A stretch of DNA of 20,015 nt, from positions 1 to 20,015 of IMG/VR virus record IMGVR_UViG_3300006921_000227, one strand, 5' to 3'. The first letter of the stretch is position 1; every line of letters begins with the position of its first letter. This stretch comes from a virus. The notes below the pieces were generated by a model. The model was not told where the DNA came from and did not search any database. It was given only the letters and a program-made list of their open reading frames with translations. A program made the translations under genes and the position numbers. Below are positions 9,651 to 15,749 of the stretch, piece by piece.

Positions 9651-11195
9651 TTAGTGTTTTATAAATTTAGATTTCCCTCTAAATACCTGGGCAATCTCTT
9701 CAATTTTAATGTTTGATAATCTTATTTTTGCTTTTCTTGTTTCAGCAGCTCTCTCTCTTTTAACTAAACCTATGTTTCCTGGTGGTTGAGCTAGAGAAGA
9801 TAGGCAGCCATATAATATCCATTTATACATAGCTTCTTCAGCAAATTTATGTACTATCATTTCGTCAGGAGTACCATGTCCATCGCTTATATATTGTATA
9901 ACAACTGTTTTACCAACTATGTTAGAGCTAAAGTGTATCATACCGTTTCTACAATCTATAAAATAAGATCCATTAGCTTGAGCATATTGAGGATCTATAC
10001 CTCTTCTAGCCCCAATACTAGTATGATAATTATCGCTATCAACAGCTGGTGACGTCGTTAAAGACGTATCTAAAGCAACGCTTGTATTTCCGCCGCCTTT
10101 AAAATTAGACCAACTGTTTGAAGACGCTGAAGAAGAACTAAGTGTTGTCGTTATAACGGGTAGATCTTCCATGTCACCAGATAATTGAGTTCCTAATCCA
10201 TTAATAATAGGATATGCATCAACACCCCATATATTAGAAGAAACGTCATCTCCATCTGTTGTTAATATAGGCGAAGAAGGAGGATTTGGATTTGGACCCC
10301 AATTAAACTCTACTAATCCACTATATAGAAACTCACCAGCAACATCTGCTGTAAAACCGCTAATATAATTATTGCTTGGGTCGAAACTAAAATTCGCCCA
10401 ATATTCTGCTATAGTGTTTATTTGTTTTCCGTCTCCGTCAACTCCCGGTACAAAGTTCATAACCTGTCCACAGTTCCAATCAGATTGAGATTGCTCTAAG
10501 CAATTACACCAACTGCTTAGCGCTCCAAAAAACTGATTGAAAACTTCTGTTCTTGATTGTAAATTCATCCAATACAAAGGTTCTCCATAACATTCCATTG
10601 CTTTTAACAAACCATATAGAGTGTAGTCTACACTTGGATAATTGCTTCTAATGTCTACACCTTTAGTGTTTGGATTAAAATTCATAGCACAAGTAGTTGA
10701 ACCATCTGCACACGCTAATTCTTGCTCTTTTAAATCAGCACCTTCAAATTGATATGTTTCAGAAGTATCACCACAATCAACGCAATCTTCTTGGTTTTGT
10801 TCTATAGCAAATGGATTACCAGTTTTAGACGTTGGATATAAGTTTCTCCAAACACCATTAGCATCTACCCATGAAATTTTAGTATAATTAACATAGTCAT
10901 GTGGTAATGGTACTTTTAAATTGTTACATACCTCTACCTCCAAACTCTTGCAAGATTTTAAAGTATCATAATGCAGTTCTTGTAAAGCTCTATGCGCATG
11001 AAAACTTATATCACCAGATAAAGCGTTTTCTAATATTTTTCCCTCACCAACATAAACAGCTGTGAAGTTTTTTATTATTTCTTCTAACGATACGAACTGG
11101 AATTCACCTTGATTAGTGCCAGTGTAATAACTTGAAGCGTTATTAGCAAAGCCACTACCACCGGTTGAATTAGGAATAGGTAATTGTATAGGCAT
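9651..11195 (-). CDS. Putative tail/connector (ring) protein with a Cys-rich insertion
   Basis: 514 residues; ATG at 11193-11195, two bases after the upstream stop. There is no Shine-Dalgarno sequence and stop is TAA. Residues 34-90 (LEEIIKNFTAVYVGEG, HRALQELHYDTLKSCKS, VEVCNNLKVPLP) and about 410-465 (SYFIDCRNGMIHFSSN, IQYISDGHGTPDEMIVHK) look like the conserved ends of a structural protein I recall from marine podovirus-like phages next to the nozzle gene. The middle (about 125-405) is low-complexity and insertion-like: C138, C141, C162, C169, a WCNC/WNCG stretch, PNPNPPSSP and a Ser-rich run (SSSSASSNSWS). Residues 161-179 (ACADGSTTCAMNFNPNTKG) resemble a degenerate form of the Cys-rich repeat in the next gene. 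The C-terminus is basic (KRERAAETRKAKIR). Its place directly before the nozzle-like gene suggests a head-tail ring or adaptor; exact role is inferred. Confidence 0.6.
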   Translation of the reverse strand: MPIQLPIPNSTGGSGFANNASSYYTGTNQGEFQFVSLEEIIKNFTAVYVGEGKILENALSGDISFHAHRALQELHYDTLKSCKSLEVEVCNNLKVPLPHDYVNYTKISWVDANGVWRNLYPTSKTGNPFAIEQNQEDCVDCGDTSETYQFEGADLKEQELACADGSTTCAMNFNPNTKGVDIRSNYPSVDYTLYGLLKAMECYGEPLYWMNLQSRTEVFNQFFGALSSWCNCLEQSQSDWNCGQVMNFVPGVDGDGKQINTIAEYWANFSFDPSNNYISGFTADVAGEFLYSGLVEFNWGPNPNPPSSPILTTDGDDVSSNIWGVDAYPIINGLGTQLSGDMEDLPVITTTLSSSSASSNSWSNFKGGGNTSVALDTSLTTSPAVDSDNYHTSIGARRGIDPQYAQANGSYFIDCRNGMIHFSSNIVGKTVVIQYISDGHGTPDEMIVHKFAEEAMYKWILYGCLSSLAQPPGNIGLVKRERAAETRKAKIRLSNIKIEEIAQVFRGKSKFIKH

Positions 11196-11197
11196 AG

Positions 11198-11893
11198 TTA
11201 TTTACTTTCTTGTTGCATATTTAGTTGCTCTTCTTGTTGCGCTGCTTGGTATATAGCTGGATCTTCTATAGAGATACCTGCTAATTTTAATATTTTTATA
11301 ATCAAATCAGGTCTTTCAGAAATATCTAATTCGAAGTGTTGACTAGATGATGGGTCGTACAACGGTTTTTGGTTAACAACTACATATCCCCAAAAAACCA
11401 ATCCTGGTTCTCCGTCGAAAACCTCATGTCTTAAATTGGTTGTTATAGGACCGTTACCGTCCCAAACTTGTATTCTTCTCCAACCGTCTTTAAAAAACAC
11501 AGCTTCTGTGAAACCAGCTTTGTGCCATCTTGAAGCTCTTAAATCTTTTATTTGATCTGGACTTATTTCTGTTAGCTCTCTTCTATTACTAGTTCCTTGA
11601 CCTAAAAATATCTTACCTACAGCGTGAGCAGTTTGAGACAACTGCCAATTCATTATAGTTTGTATACTAGTCCAAGGTGCTATTTTAGATCTCAAGTGAT
11701 CAACTGAATCACCTAACTCTTGTTGTTCTGGTCCAGCTTTTCTAAACGCGTTTAAATCATATAGATACTGTTCAAATATATCTTGTTGCGCTTGATTAGC
11801 GAACAAGTTAAACTCTTGAGGTGTTAAATAACCCCTCTGTTCTTTGTTTAACAGTGCTTGTACTGTTTGATATACTGTATCTACGTTTATCAT
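11198..11893 (-). CDS. Putative head-tail connector/adaptor protein
   Basis: 231 residues; ATG at 11891-11893, five bases after the stop of the 53-residue gene, A-rich leader without Shine-Dalgarno, TAA stop. The N-terminus is mostly helical (VDTVYQTVQALLNKEQRGY, TPQEFNLFANQAQQDIFEQY). The centre is beta-like (RRIQVWDGNG, GLVFWGYVVVNQKPLYDP), and the C-terminus is helical and Gln/Glu-rich (RPDLIIKILKLAGISIEDP, YQAAQQEEQLNMQQESK). I recall proteins of this shape in uncultured marine phages between capsid and tail genes, with the L-hydrophobic-KIL-LAGI-I-DP pattern near the C-terminus. The role of connector (T7 gp11-like or crAss ring-like) follows from gene order and fold impression only. Not recognised by a diagnostic motif; it could instead be another minor virion protein. 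Confidence 0.5.
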   Translation of the reverse strand: MINVDTVYQTVQALLNKEQRGYLTPQEFNLFANQAQQDIFEQYLYDLNAFRKAGPEQQELGDSVDHLRSKIAPWTSIQTIMNWQLSQTAHAVGKIFLGQGTSNRRELTEISPDQIKDLRASRWHKAGFTEAVFFKDGWRRIQVWDGNGPITTNLRHEVFDGEPGLVFWGYVVVNQKPLYDPSSSQHFELDISERPDLIIKILKLAGISIEDPAIYQAAQQEEQLNMQQESK

Positions 11894-11898
11894 CGTTT

Positions 11899-12060
11899 TT
11901 ATTTTTTATATGGAAACTTTTTATTTAAAGCTTCTTGTCTTTTTTTACATCCACAATCTTTTTTACCCATAGCTTTAGTACCTGCTTTTACTAAACTATG
12001 AATACCTGTTGCTTTGGTAAATTTTGCTAATGAGTCGCCTAATCCTCTAGATTTATTCAT
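11899..12060 (-). CDS. Small conserved phage protein with DCGC and LNKKFPY motifs
   Basis: 53 residues, ATG at 12058-12060 and TAA at 11899-11901, lying between two late genes in the same direction, five bases before the next start. The N-terminal half is basic and amphipathic (LGDSLAKFTKATGIHSLVK). The C-terminal half is DCGCKKRQEALNKKFPYKK, with C36 and C38 as a CxC pair. I recall small phage proteins ending in CGC..R...LN..FPY in many marine and gut phages, usually near structural genes; their function is not known to me. The gene fits the operon exactly and has the same A at -3 as its neighbours, which supports it as real despite its size. A metal-binding or minor head role is possible but unsupported. 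Confidence 0.8.
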   Translation of the reverse strand: MNKSRGLGDSLAKFTKATGIHSLVKAGTKAMGKKDCGCKKRQEALNKKFPYKK

Positions 12061-12074
12061 ATTTAATATTTTAT

Positions 12075-12109
12075 GTAGTTAACAATCGCCCCGTAGGGCG
12101 ACTGTCTAC
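12075..12109 (-). other. Intergenic stem-loop with UACG (UNCG-type) tetraloop
   Basis: On the transcribed strand ACAGTCGCCC pairs with GGGCGATTGT around the loop TACG, closed by C-G: a classic, very stable cUACGg tetraloop. One of the ten pairs is G-U, which pairs only in the minus-strand RNA (C-A on the other strand). An outer GTAG/CTAC helix extends it across a 3-base bulge. It fills most of the 59-base gap, starting ten bases after one stop and ending 14 bases before the next start. No U-tract follows, so an RNA-stability or processing element fits better than a simple terminator. Confidence 0.7.
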
Positions 12110-12119
12110 CACAGGTTGA

Positions 12120-12959
12120 TTATTGATTCAATCTTTTTTCTATATTTGCATATATTTCCATACCTTCATCAGTTTTAAACCAATGTGCTAAAGCGGTATA
12201 CGGATGCTCATCAAATGGTATTGTCATTATTTTTCTCCCGTTAGAACCCCATAAAAAGTTTCTTTGATCAGAAGATAATCTTAATATACCAACTTCAACA
12301 GCTTTAATACCAAAGTTTCTTAACATTACGTTTTCATCATCCGCTAATTCTAAGAACAATTTAGGATTATTACGAGCAAATACTAGTAAATCTCTTCTAA
12401 GTTCCTTAGAACTCAACTCTGATACACTAGAACCTTTTTCTACACGCATAATAGCTTCCGCCATATCAATATCAATACTTCTAGCTGCAGTTAAAGCATC
12501 GACCTGCATGTTTAACACGTCTATTTCTTCTTCAGCTAAAGCTGCTGGTTTGTATTCATAAAATAACTTATCCCTGTGTGGGTGATATAAACTTAATAGT
12601 TTTTGTAAAACTGTTTTATTTTTTGGCACAAGTAAGCTGCCATCTCTAAAAACAATATGAGCAAGTCTTTGATCTCCTTTCATTTCGTCAACAAAAGGCG
12701 TTCTTTGGTTTTCACAATATTTTAATTCTCTTTCGTAACCTTTTTCTTCATCAAACCAAAATATACTTGAAGATCTCATAGAATAAGAAACTGGTCTTTT
12801 ACCACTTTTTAAAAGATAAAGTCTATCTTTTATTTCCCATTCTTTTTTAGGTTTAATTCTTTTTCTTGCTTTTGGTTCTTCAACCATTGTTTCTTCAAAC
12901 GTTTCTTCGAACGTTTCTTCTATTTGTGGTTCTACCACTTTTTTTGTTTTCTTTGCCAT
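12120..12959 (-). CDS. Conserved hypothetical late protein, acidic/basic N-terminus
   Basis: 279 residues; ATG at 12957-12959, first gene after the terminator that follows the capsid gene; TAA stop. The N-terminus is low-complexity and charged: MAKKTKK, then an acidic repeat EETFEETFEETM encoded by a 12-base tandem repeat, then basic KARKRIKPKK. From about residue 45 it looks folded: YLLKSGKRPVSYSMRSSS, IFWFDEEKGYERELKYC, TPFVDEMKGDQRLAHIVF. The C-terminal half is helical. I have an impression of this pattern in uncultured marine phage genomes, always as a hypothetical protein, and cannot name a function. The position between capsid and connector genes suggests a head accessory or head-completion factor, but that is only context. 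No enzyme motif, signal peptide or membrane segment is seen. Confidence 0.85.
   Translation of the reverse strand: MAKKTKKVVEPQIEETFEETFEETMVEEPKARKRIKPKKEWEIKDRLYLLKSGKRPVSYSMRSSSIFWFDEEKGYERELKYCENQRTPFVDEMKGDQRLAHIVFRDGSLLVPKNKTVLQKLLSLYHPHRDKLFYEYKPAALAEEEIDVLNMQVDALTAARSIDIDMAEAIMRVEKGSSVSELSSKELRRDLLVFARNNPKLFLELADDENVMLRNFGIKAVEVGILRLSSDQRNFLWGSNGRKIMTIPFDEHPYTALAHWFKTDEGMEIYANIEKRLNQ
12889..12920 (-). repeat. 12-base tandem repeat encoding EETF units
   Basis: Plus-strand units gtttcttcaaac, gtttcttcgaac and gtttcttc(tatt) lie head to tail at 12889, 12901 and 12913. They encode the acidic EET(F/M/-) repeat near residues 13-25 of the 279-residue protein. The period is a multiple of three, so copy-number changes would keep the frame. 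Confidence 0.85.
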
Positions 12960-12970
12960 AATATAATATA
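12952..12970 (-). repeat. Start-region sequence shared with the scaffold gene, copy 1
   Basis: Nineteen bases spanning the ATG of the 279-residue gene (TATATTATATT before ATGGCAAA) are identical to those at the scaffold-like gene (15715-15733). Both are low-complexity AT-rich leaders followed by MAKK. It may be a shared translation or promoter element, or coincidence of AT-rich sequence. Confidence 0.4.
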
Positions 12971-12983
12971 TAATAAAATTAAT

Positions 12984-13022
12984 AAAAAATAAAGGGACTG
13001 GGAAATTAATCCCAGTCTCTTT
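12984..13022 (-). terminator. Rho-independent terminator after the major capsid gene
   Basis: On the transcribed strand AAAGAGACTGGGA pairs with TCCCAGTCCCTTT around the loop TTAATT: 12 of 13 pairs, with one A-C mismatch. The stem is followed by ATTTTTTATT. It begins 13 bases after the capsid stop codon. The U-tract exists only in the minus direction. It would end or attenuate the terminase-portal-scaffold-capsid transcript, so the genes beyond probably need read-through or their own promoter in the AT-rich 12960-12983. Confidence 0.85.
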
Positions 13023-13035
13023 AAAATAATAGTGC

Positions 13036-14511
13036 TTATTTCATTATCATGAAATTGTTAGCACCTTGAGTAATTAAACATCTTTCTGATAACATGTGGA
13101 TTTGCATCGCGTCAAGTGCAGATGTAGCAGCACCAACCGAACCAGTAACCCAAGTTTTCATTCGTCTATCATCAGTTTGAGAAGCTCTATAACGAACATG
13201 TAAGAATGGACGTTTTAAGTTTTTCCCTAACATTTGGTCATAAACAGTAGATGTACCAGCTGGAATCATAACTCCTCTAACAGCATTAGCTTCGTTAGCA
13301 TCGTTAATACTTCCTCTAGTAGCCTTATCGTTTAAGTATCTGAAGTCAGACTTGTAGAAGTCATAAGAACCTCTTCGGAATCCAGAGAAACCTAAATTAA
13401 GTGCCATATCTTCAGAGTTGTTAAATACTCCGTAAGAAGTACCACCAGCACCATAAGAATTCATTGAAGCTAACATGTCATCAATAGCTAAACTAGTAGA
13501 TCTGTTAACAAACATCATGTATTCTTCAATAGCACCTTGCTTATCAAACTCAGCTAAAATAGCATCGAACTCAGCTAAATCAGTTGCAGCATTAACACCA
13601 GTAACACCAGAAGTGGTATTACCTCTTGATTCAATAGCAGCGAATAAACCTTCAGTACCAAAAGCACTACCAGCACCAGTAATTAAAGTGTCAGCAGAAC
13701 CAGCTGTGTCACCATTAACACCTTCAATCATTGCCATTTCTAAATAATCAGTAAAACGAGCTCTTGTGTCAGCTTCAGCTTTTAAATACCACAAGTAACC
13801 AGATTGACTTTCCTCACCAGTAATTTCAACCCAACCAATTCTAGCTGTATCAGAACCTGATACTTCGTAGTAATCTTTGATTATGATTGGTTTGTTAGTG
13901 AAAGATTTGAATCTTGGTTCGTTAGCACCTCTTTGATCAGTATCAGCCGCGGCAGCACTGTGATAATTAGTACCTTTACCGAATTCAGAACCATAAACTA
14001 GTATAGTAGTAGTTTGGTTAGTATTTAAAGCGGTAATAGTAGAATTATCATAAGTAGCTACAGTAATATCATCTGTGCCAACAGCTGTAACAAGACATTT
14101 GCTAACGCCATTAGCATCAGCTAAAATAACAGTATCGTTAACTCTAATACCGTGTCTAACTTCAGAGTGACCGTTAGAAATACCTGAGTTATCAGAGTCA
14201 GCACCGTCAATATCAGCTTGAACTAAGAATGATGTTGCATCAGTCATTTTACCTTTATAAGAAAGGTGTAATCTACCTTGTTCTGACCAAACAACTTGAT
14301 CAGCAGCCATAGATTCTTCAGCTCCAACTTGTGATAAGAAACCTGAAATAGTTCTCGGTCCGAAAACTTCAGCTTCTTTCTCCATTAGATCTGGTAAATA
14401 TTGTTGCGCCCAGTTTGTACCTGACGCAGTAAAGTCGATGTAGTTTGATGTTAGTGCTTGTTGCTGTTGAGCAGGTACACTATTCAAACTACCTCCAGGG
14501 GTAATTGCCAT
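13036..14511 (-). CDS. Major capsid protein (HK97-fold type, by context)
   Basis: 491 residues; ATG at 14509-14511, 20 bases after the scaffold stop, leader A/T-rich without Shine-Dalgarno, TAA stop, terminator just downstream. Position directly after portal and scaffold, size and composition (Ala/Gly/Thr/Asp-rich, nearly free of Cys) are those of a capsid subunit. The N-terminal arm has NWAQQYLPDLMEKEAEVFGP and AADQVVWSEQGRLHLSYKG. Residues ~117-185 (HSEVRHGIRVNDTVILADA, LVTAVGTDDITVATYDN) look like a small beta-barrel insertion domain. The middle has a long helix-like segment (YLWYLKAEADTRARFTDYLE), consistent with the HK97 spine helix. The C-terminal part has FRRGSYDFYKSDFRYL and LKRPFLHVRYRASQTDDRR. 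No cleavage site can be assigned and no protease gene is seen nearby. HK97 fold is inferred from context, not from a diagnostic motif. Confidence 0.88.
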   Translation of the reverse strand: MAITPGGSLNSVPAQQQQALTSNYIDFTASGTNWAQQYLPDLMEKEAEVFGPRTISGFLSQVGAEESMAADQVVWSEQGRLHLSYKGKMTDATSFLVQADIDGADSDNSGISNGHSEVRHGIRVNDTVILADANGVSKCLVTAVGTDDITVATYDNSTITALNTNQTTTILVYGSEFGKGTNYHSAAAADTDQRGANEPRFKSFTNKPIIIKDYYEVSGSDTARIGWVEITGEESQSGYLWYLKAEADTRARFTDYLEMAMIEGVNGDTAGSADTLITGAGSAFGTEGLFAAIESRGNTTSGVTGVNAATDLAEFDAILAEFDKQGAIEEYMMFVNRSTSLAIDDMLASMNSYGAGGTSYGVFNNSEDMALNLGFSGFRRGSYDFYKSDFRYLNDKATRGSINDANEANAVRGVMIPAGTSTVYDQMLGKNLKRPFLHVRYRASQTDDRRMKTWVTGSVGAATSALDAMQIHMLSERCLITQGANNFMIMK

Positions 14512-14531
14512 AATTTTGTAATTTTAAATTG

Positions 14532-15722
14532 TTATTTGTTATTTTTAATTTTAAACTTGAAGTCGTTAGTCGATTCACCTAATACTCTAACTTTTATTCC
14601 ACTATCATGTTTATGGTCTCCCATTTCTTGACGTGGAGCCATACTTATGTTCTTAGCACTTGTTACGTTATCTTTTAACGCATCAGCTCTACCTTGTTCA
14701 TAAAAATGGTTAGCTATAGTATCTGGGTTCATAGCTGTATACAAGCCTTTATGATAACCCGCTTCGTCTAATATATTAAAATCTTTATCTACAAACTTTG
14801 AGACAAAATTACTAATATCACTCTGCGCTTCTTTAACTTGGTTTACATCTTTAACGTTTAATCTAAATTTCTTTTCACCAACACTGTAATCGAATCCTTT
14901 AAATTTATCTCCGAAAAATCTATTAGTTTTTTGTATAAACTTAGCGTTAACGTCTTGCTCCCATTGAGTACGTTTAACTGCTTCTTGTGCGAAATCAATA
15001 GCTTCTTGTTGCTCTTTAGTGAGCTTCGATCCACTTTTAATTTCATCGTAGTATTTGGACTTTTGCCCGTCCAGGTGGCTTCTAGCGCTGGCAACTTGCT
15101 CTTTTAACGCTAATTTTTTTCTTTTAATTTCTTTTTCACTATCCTCCTCTTCATCAAATGCAAATTGATCTTCCATTAAAAAATCAATCTCATCTGCAGA
15201 TAAGTGAGGTTTAGTTTGCTTGTAATATTCTTCTAAAACAGTGTGATTATCCATTTCGGTATAATCTTGATTAAGTTTTACGTAATCGTTTAAATCACCA
15301 CCGGTATCATCCATGAACTCCATTAGCTTTTGTATATTTTCTGGTAGTTCAATACCTTCTTCCTGAGCGGCCTCAACAGCTTCTTTTACTTCTTCAACTG
15401 TTGTTTCTATAGGTTCTTCTTCAGTAATTTCTTCAACAACTGGAGTGTCTTCACTTTTGACAGATTCTTGCTCTTGTGGTGCTTCTTCAACCACTTCCTG
15501 CACGGTTTCATTTTCTTCTTCTGTTTTAGGTGGTTTATTTAAATCTACTTTTGTTATAGTTTCTTTACTTAAATCTACAACTGGTTGTTTCATTGTTTCT
15601 TTAATCTTAGTAACGTCTCCTTTGGTCTCGTTACCATCTGGTTGTTTTTCTACTTTTTCTTTTACTTTAATTTGGCCTACTTCGTTATCCACTTTCGGCT
15701 CTTCTTTTTTCTTTTTTGCCAT
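14532..15722 (-). CDS. Scaffold-like head assembly protein
   Basis: 396 residues; ATG at 15720-15722, TAA stop 20 bases before the capsid start. Residues 1-120 are extremely charged and low-complexity (MAKKKKEEPK, EEAPQEQESVKSED, EEITEEEPIETTVEEVKEA). The middle is acidic and helical (LPENIQKLMEFMDDTGGDL, KPHLSADEIDFLMEDQFAF). Residues ~200-260 look like a coiled coil (EKEIKRKKLALKEQVASARS). The C-terminus is short and basic (DFKFKIKNNK), as in scaffolds that bind the inner face of the capsid protein. Location between portal and major capsid genes is the usual place for a scaffold (compare T7 gene 9 between genes 8 and 10). No serine-protease motif is seen. The function is inferred from composition and order; a capsid-associated internal protein is the alternative. 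Confidence 0.75.
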   Translation of the reverse strand: MAKKKKEEPKVDNEVGQIKVKEKVEKQPDGNETKGDVTKIKETMKQPVVDLSKETITKVDLNKPPKTEEENETVQEVVEEAPQEQESVKSEDTPVVEEITEEEPIETTVEEVKEAVEAAQEEGIELPENIQKLMEFMDDTGGDLNDYVKLNQDYTEMDNHTVLEEYYKQTKPHLSADEIDFLMEDQFAFDEEEDSEKEIKRKKLALKEQVASARSHLDGQKSKYYDEIKSGSKLTKEQQEAIDFAQEAVKRTQWEQDVNAKFIQKTNRFFGDKFKGFDYSVGEKKFRLNVKDVNQVKEAQSDISNFVSKFVDKDFNILDEAGYHKGLYTAMNPDTIANHFYEQGRADALKDNVTSAKNISMAPRQEMGDHKHDSGIKVRVLGESTNDFKFKIKNNK

Positions 15723-15733
15723 AATATAATATA
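15715..15733 (-). repeat. Start-region sequence shared with the 279-residue gene, copy 2
   Basis: The same 19 bases as at 12952-12970 surround the ATG of the scaffold-like gene. Both genes encode a MAKK N-terminus followed by an acidic, low-complexity segment. Confidence 0.4.
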
Positions 15734-15749
15734 ATAATAGTTAATAAAT

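Noticed and set aside
12075-12109. Stem-loop as a Rho-independent terminator
   Set aside because: No U-tract follows the stem on the minus strand (TAA CTAC ATAAAATA), so it is kept only as an RNA structure.
13475-13747. Plus-strand open frame of 90 codons
   Set aside because: Antisense to the major capsid gene; low-complexity Ala/Ser/Pro composition follows from the capsid codons.
14858-15094. Minus-strand open frame of 78 codons
   Set aside because: It overlaps the scaffold-like gene fully in another frame and has no recognisable features.
15445-15729. Plus-strand open frame of 94 codons
   Set aside because: It is Ser/Phe/Thr-rich because it is antisense to the Glu/Lys-rich scaffold N-terminus; it has no independent support.
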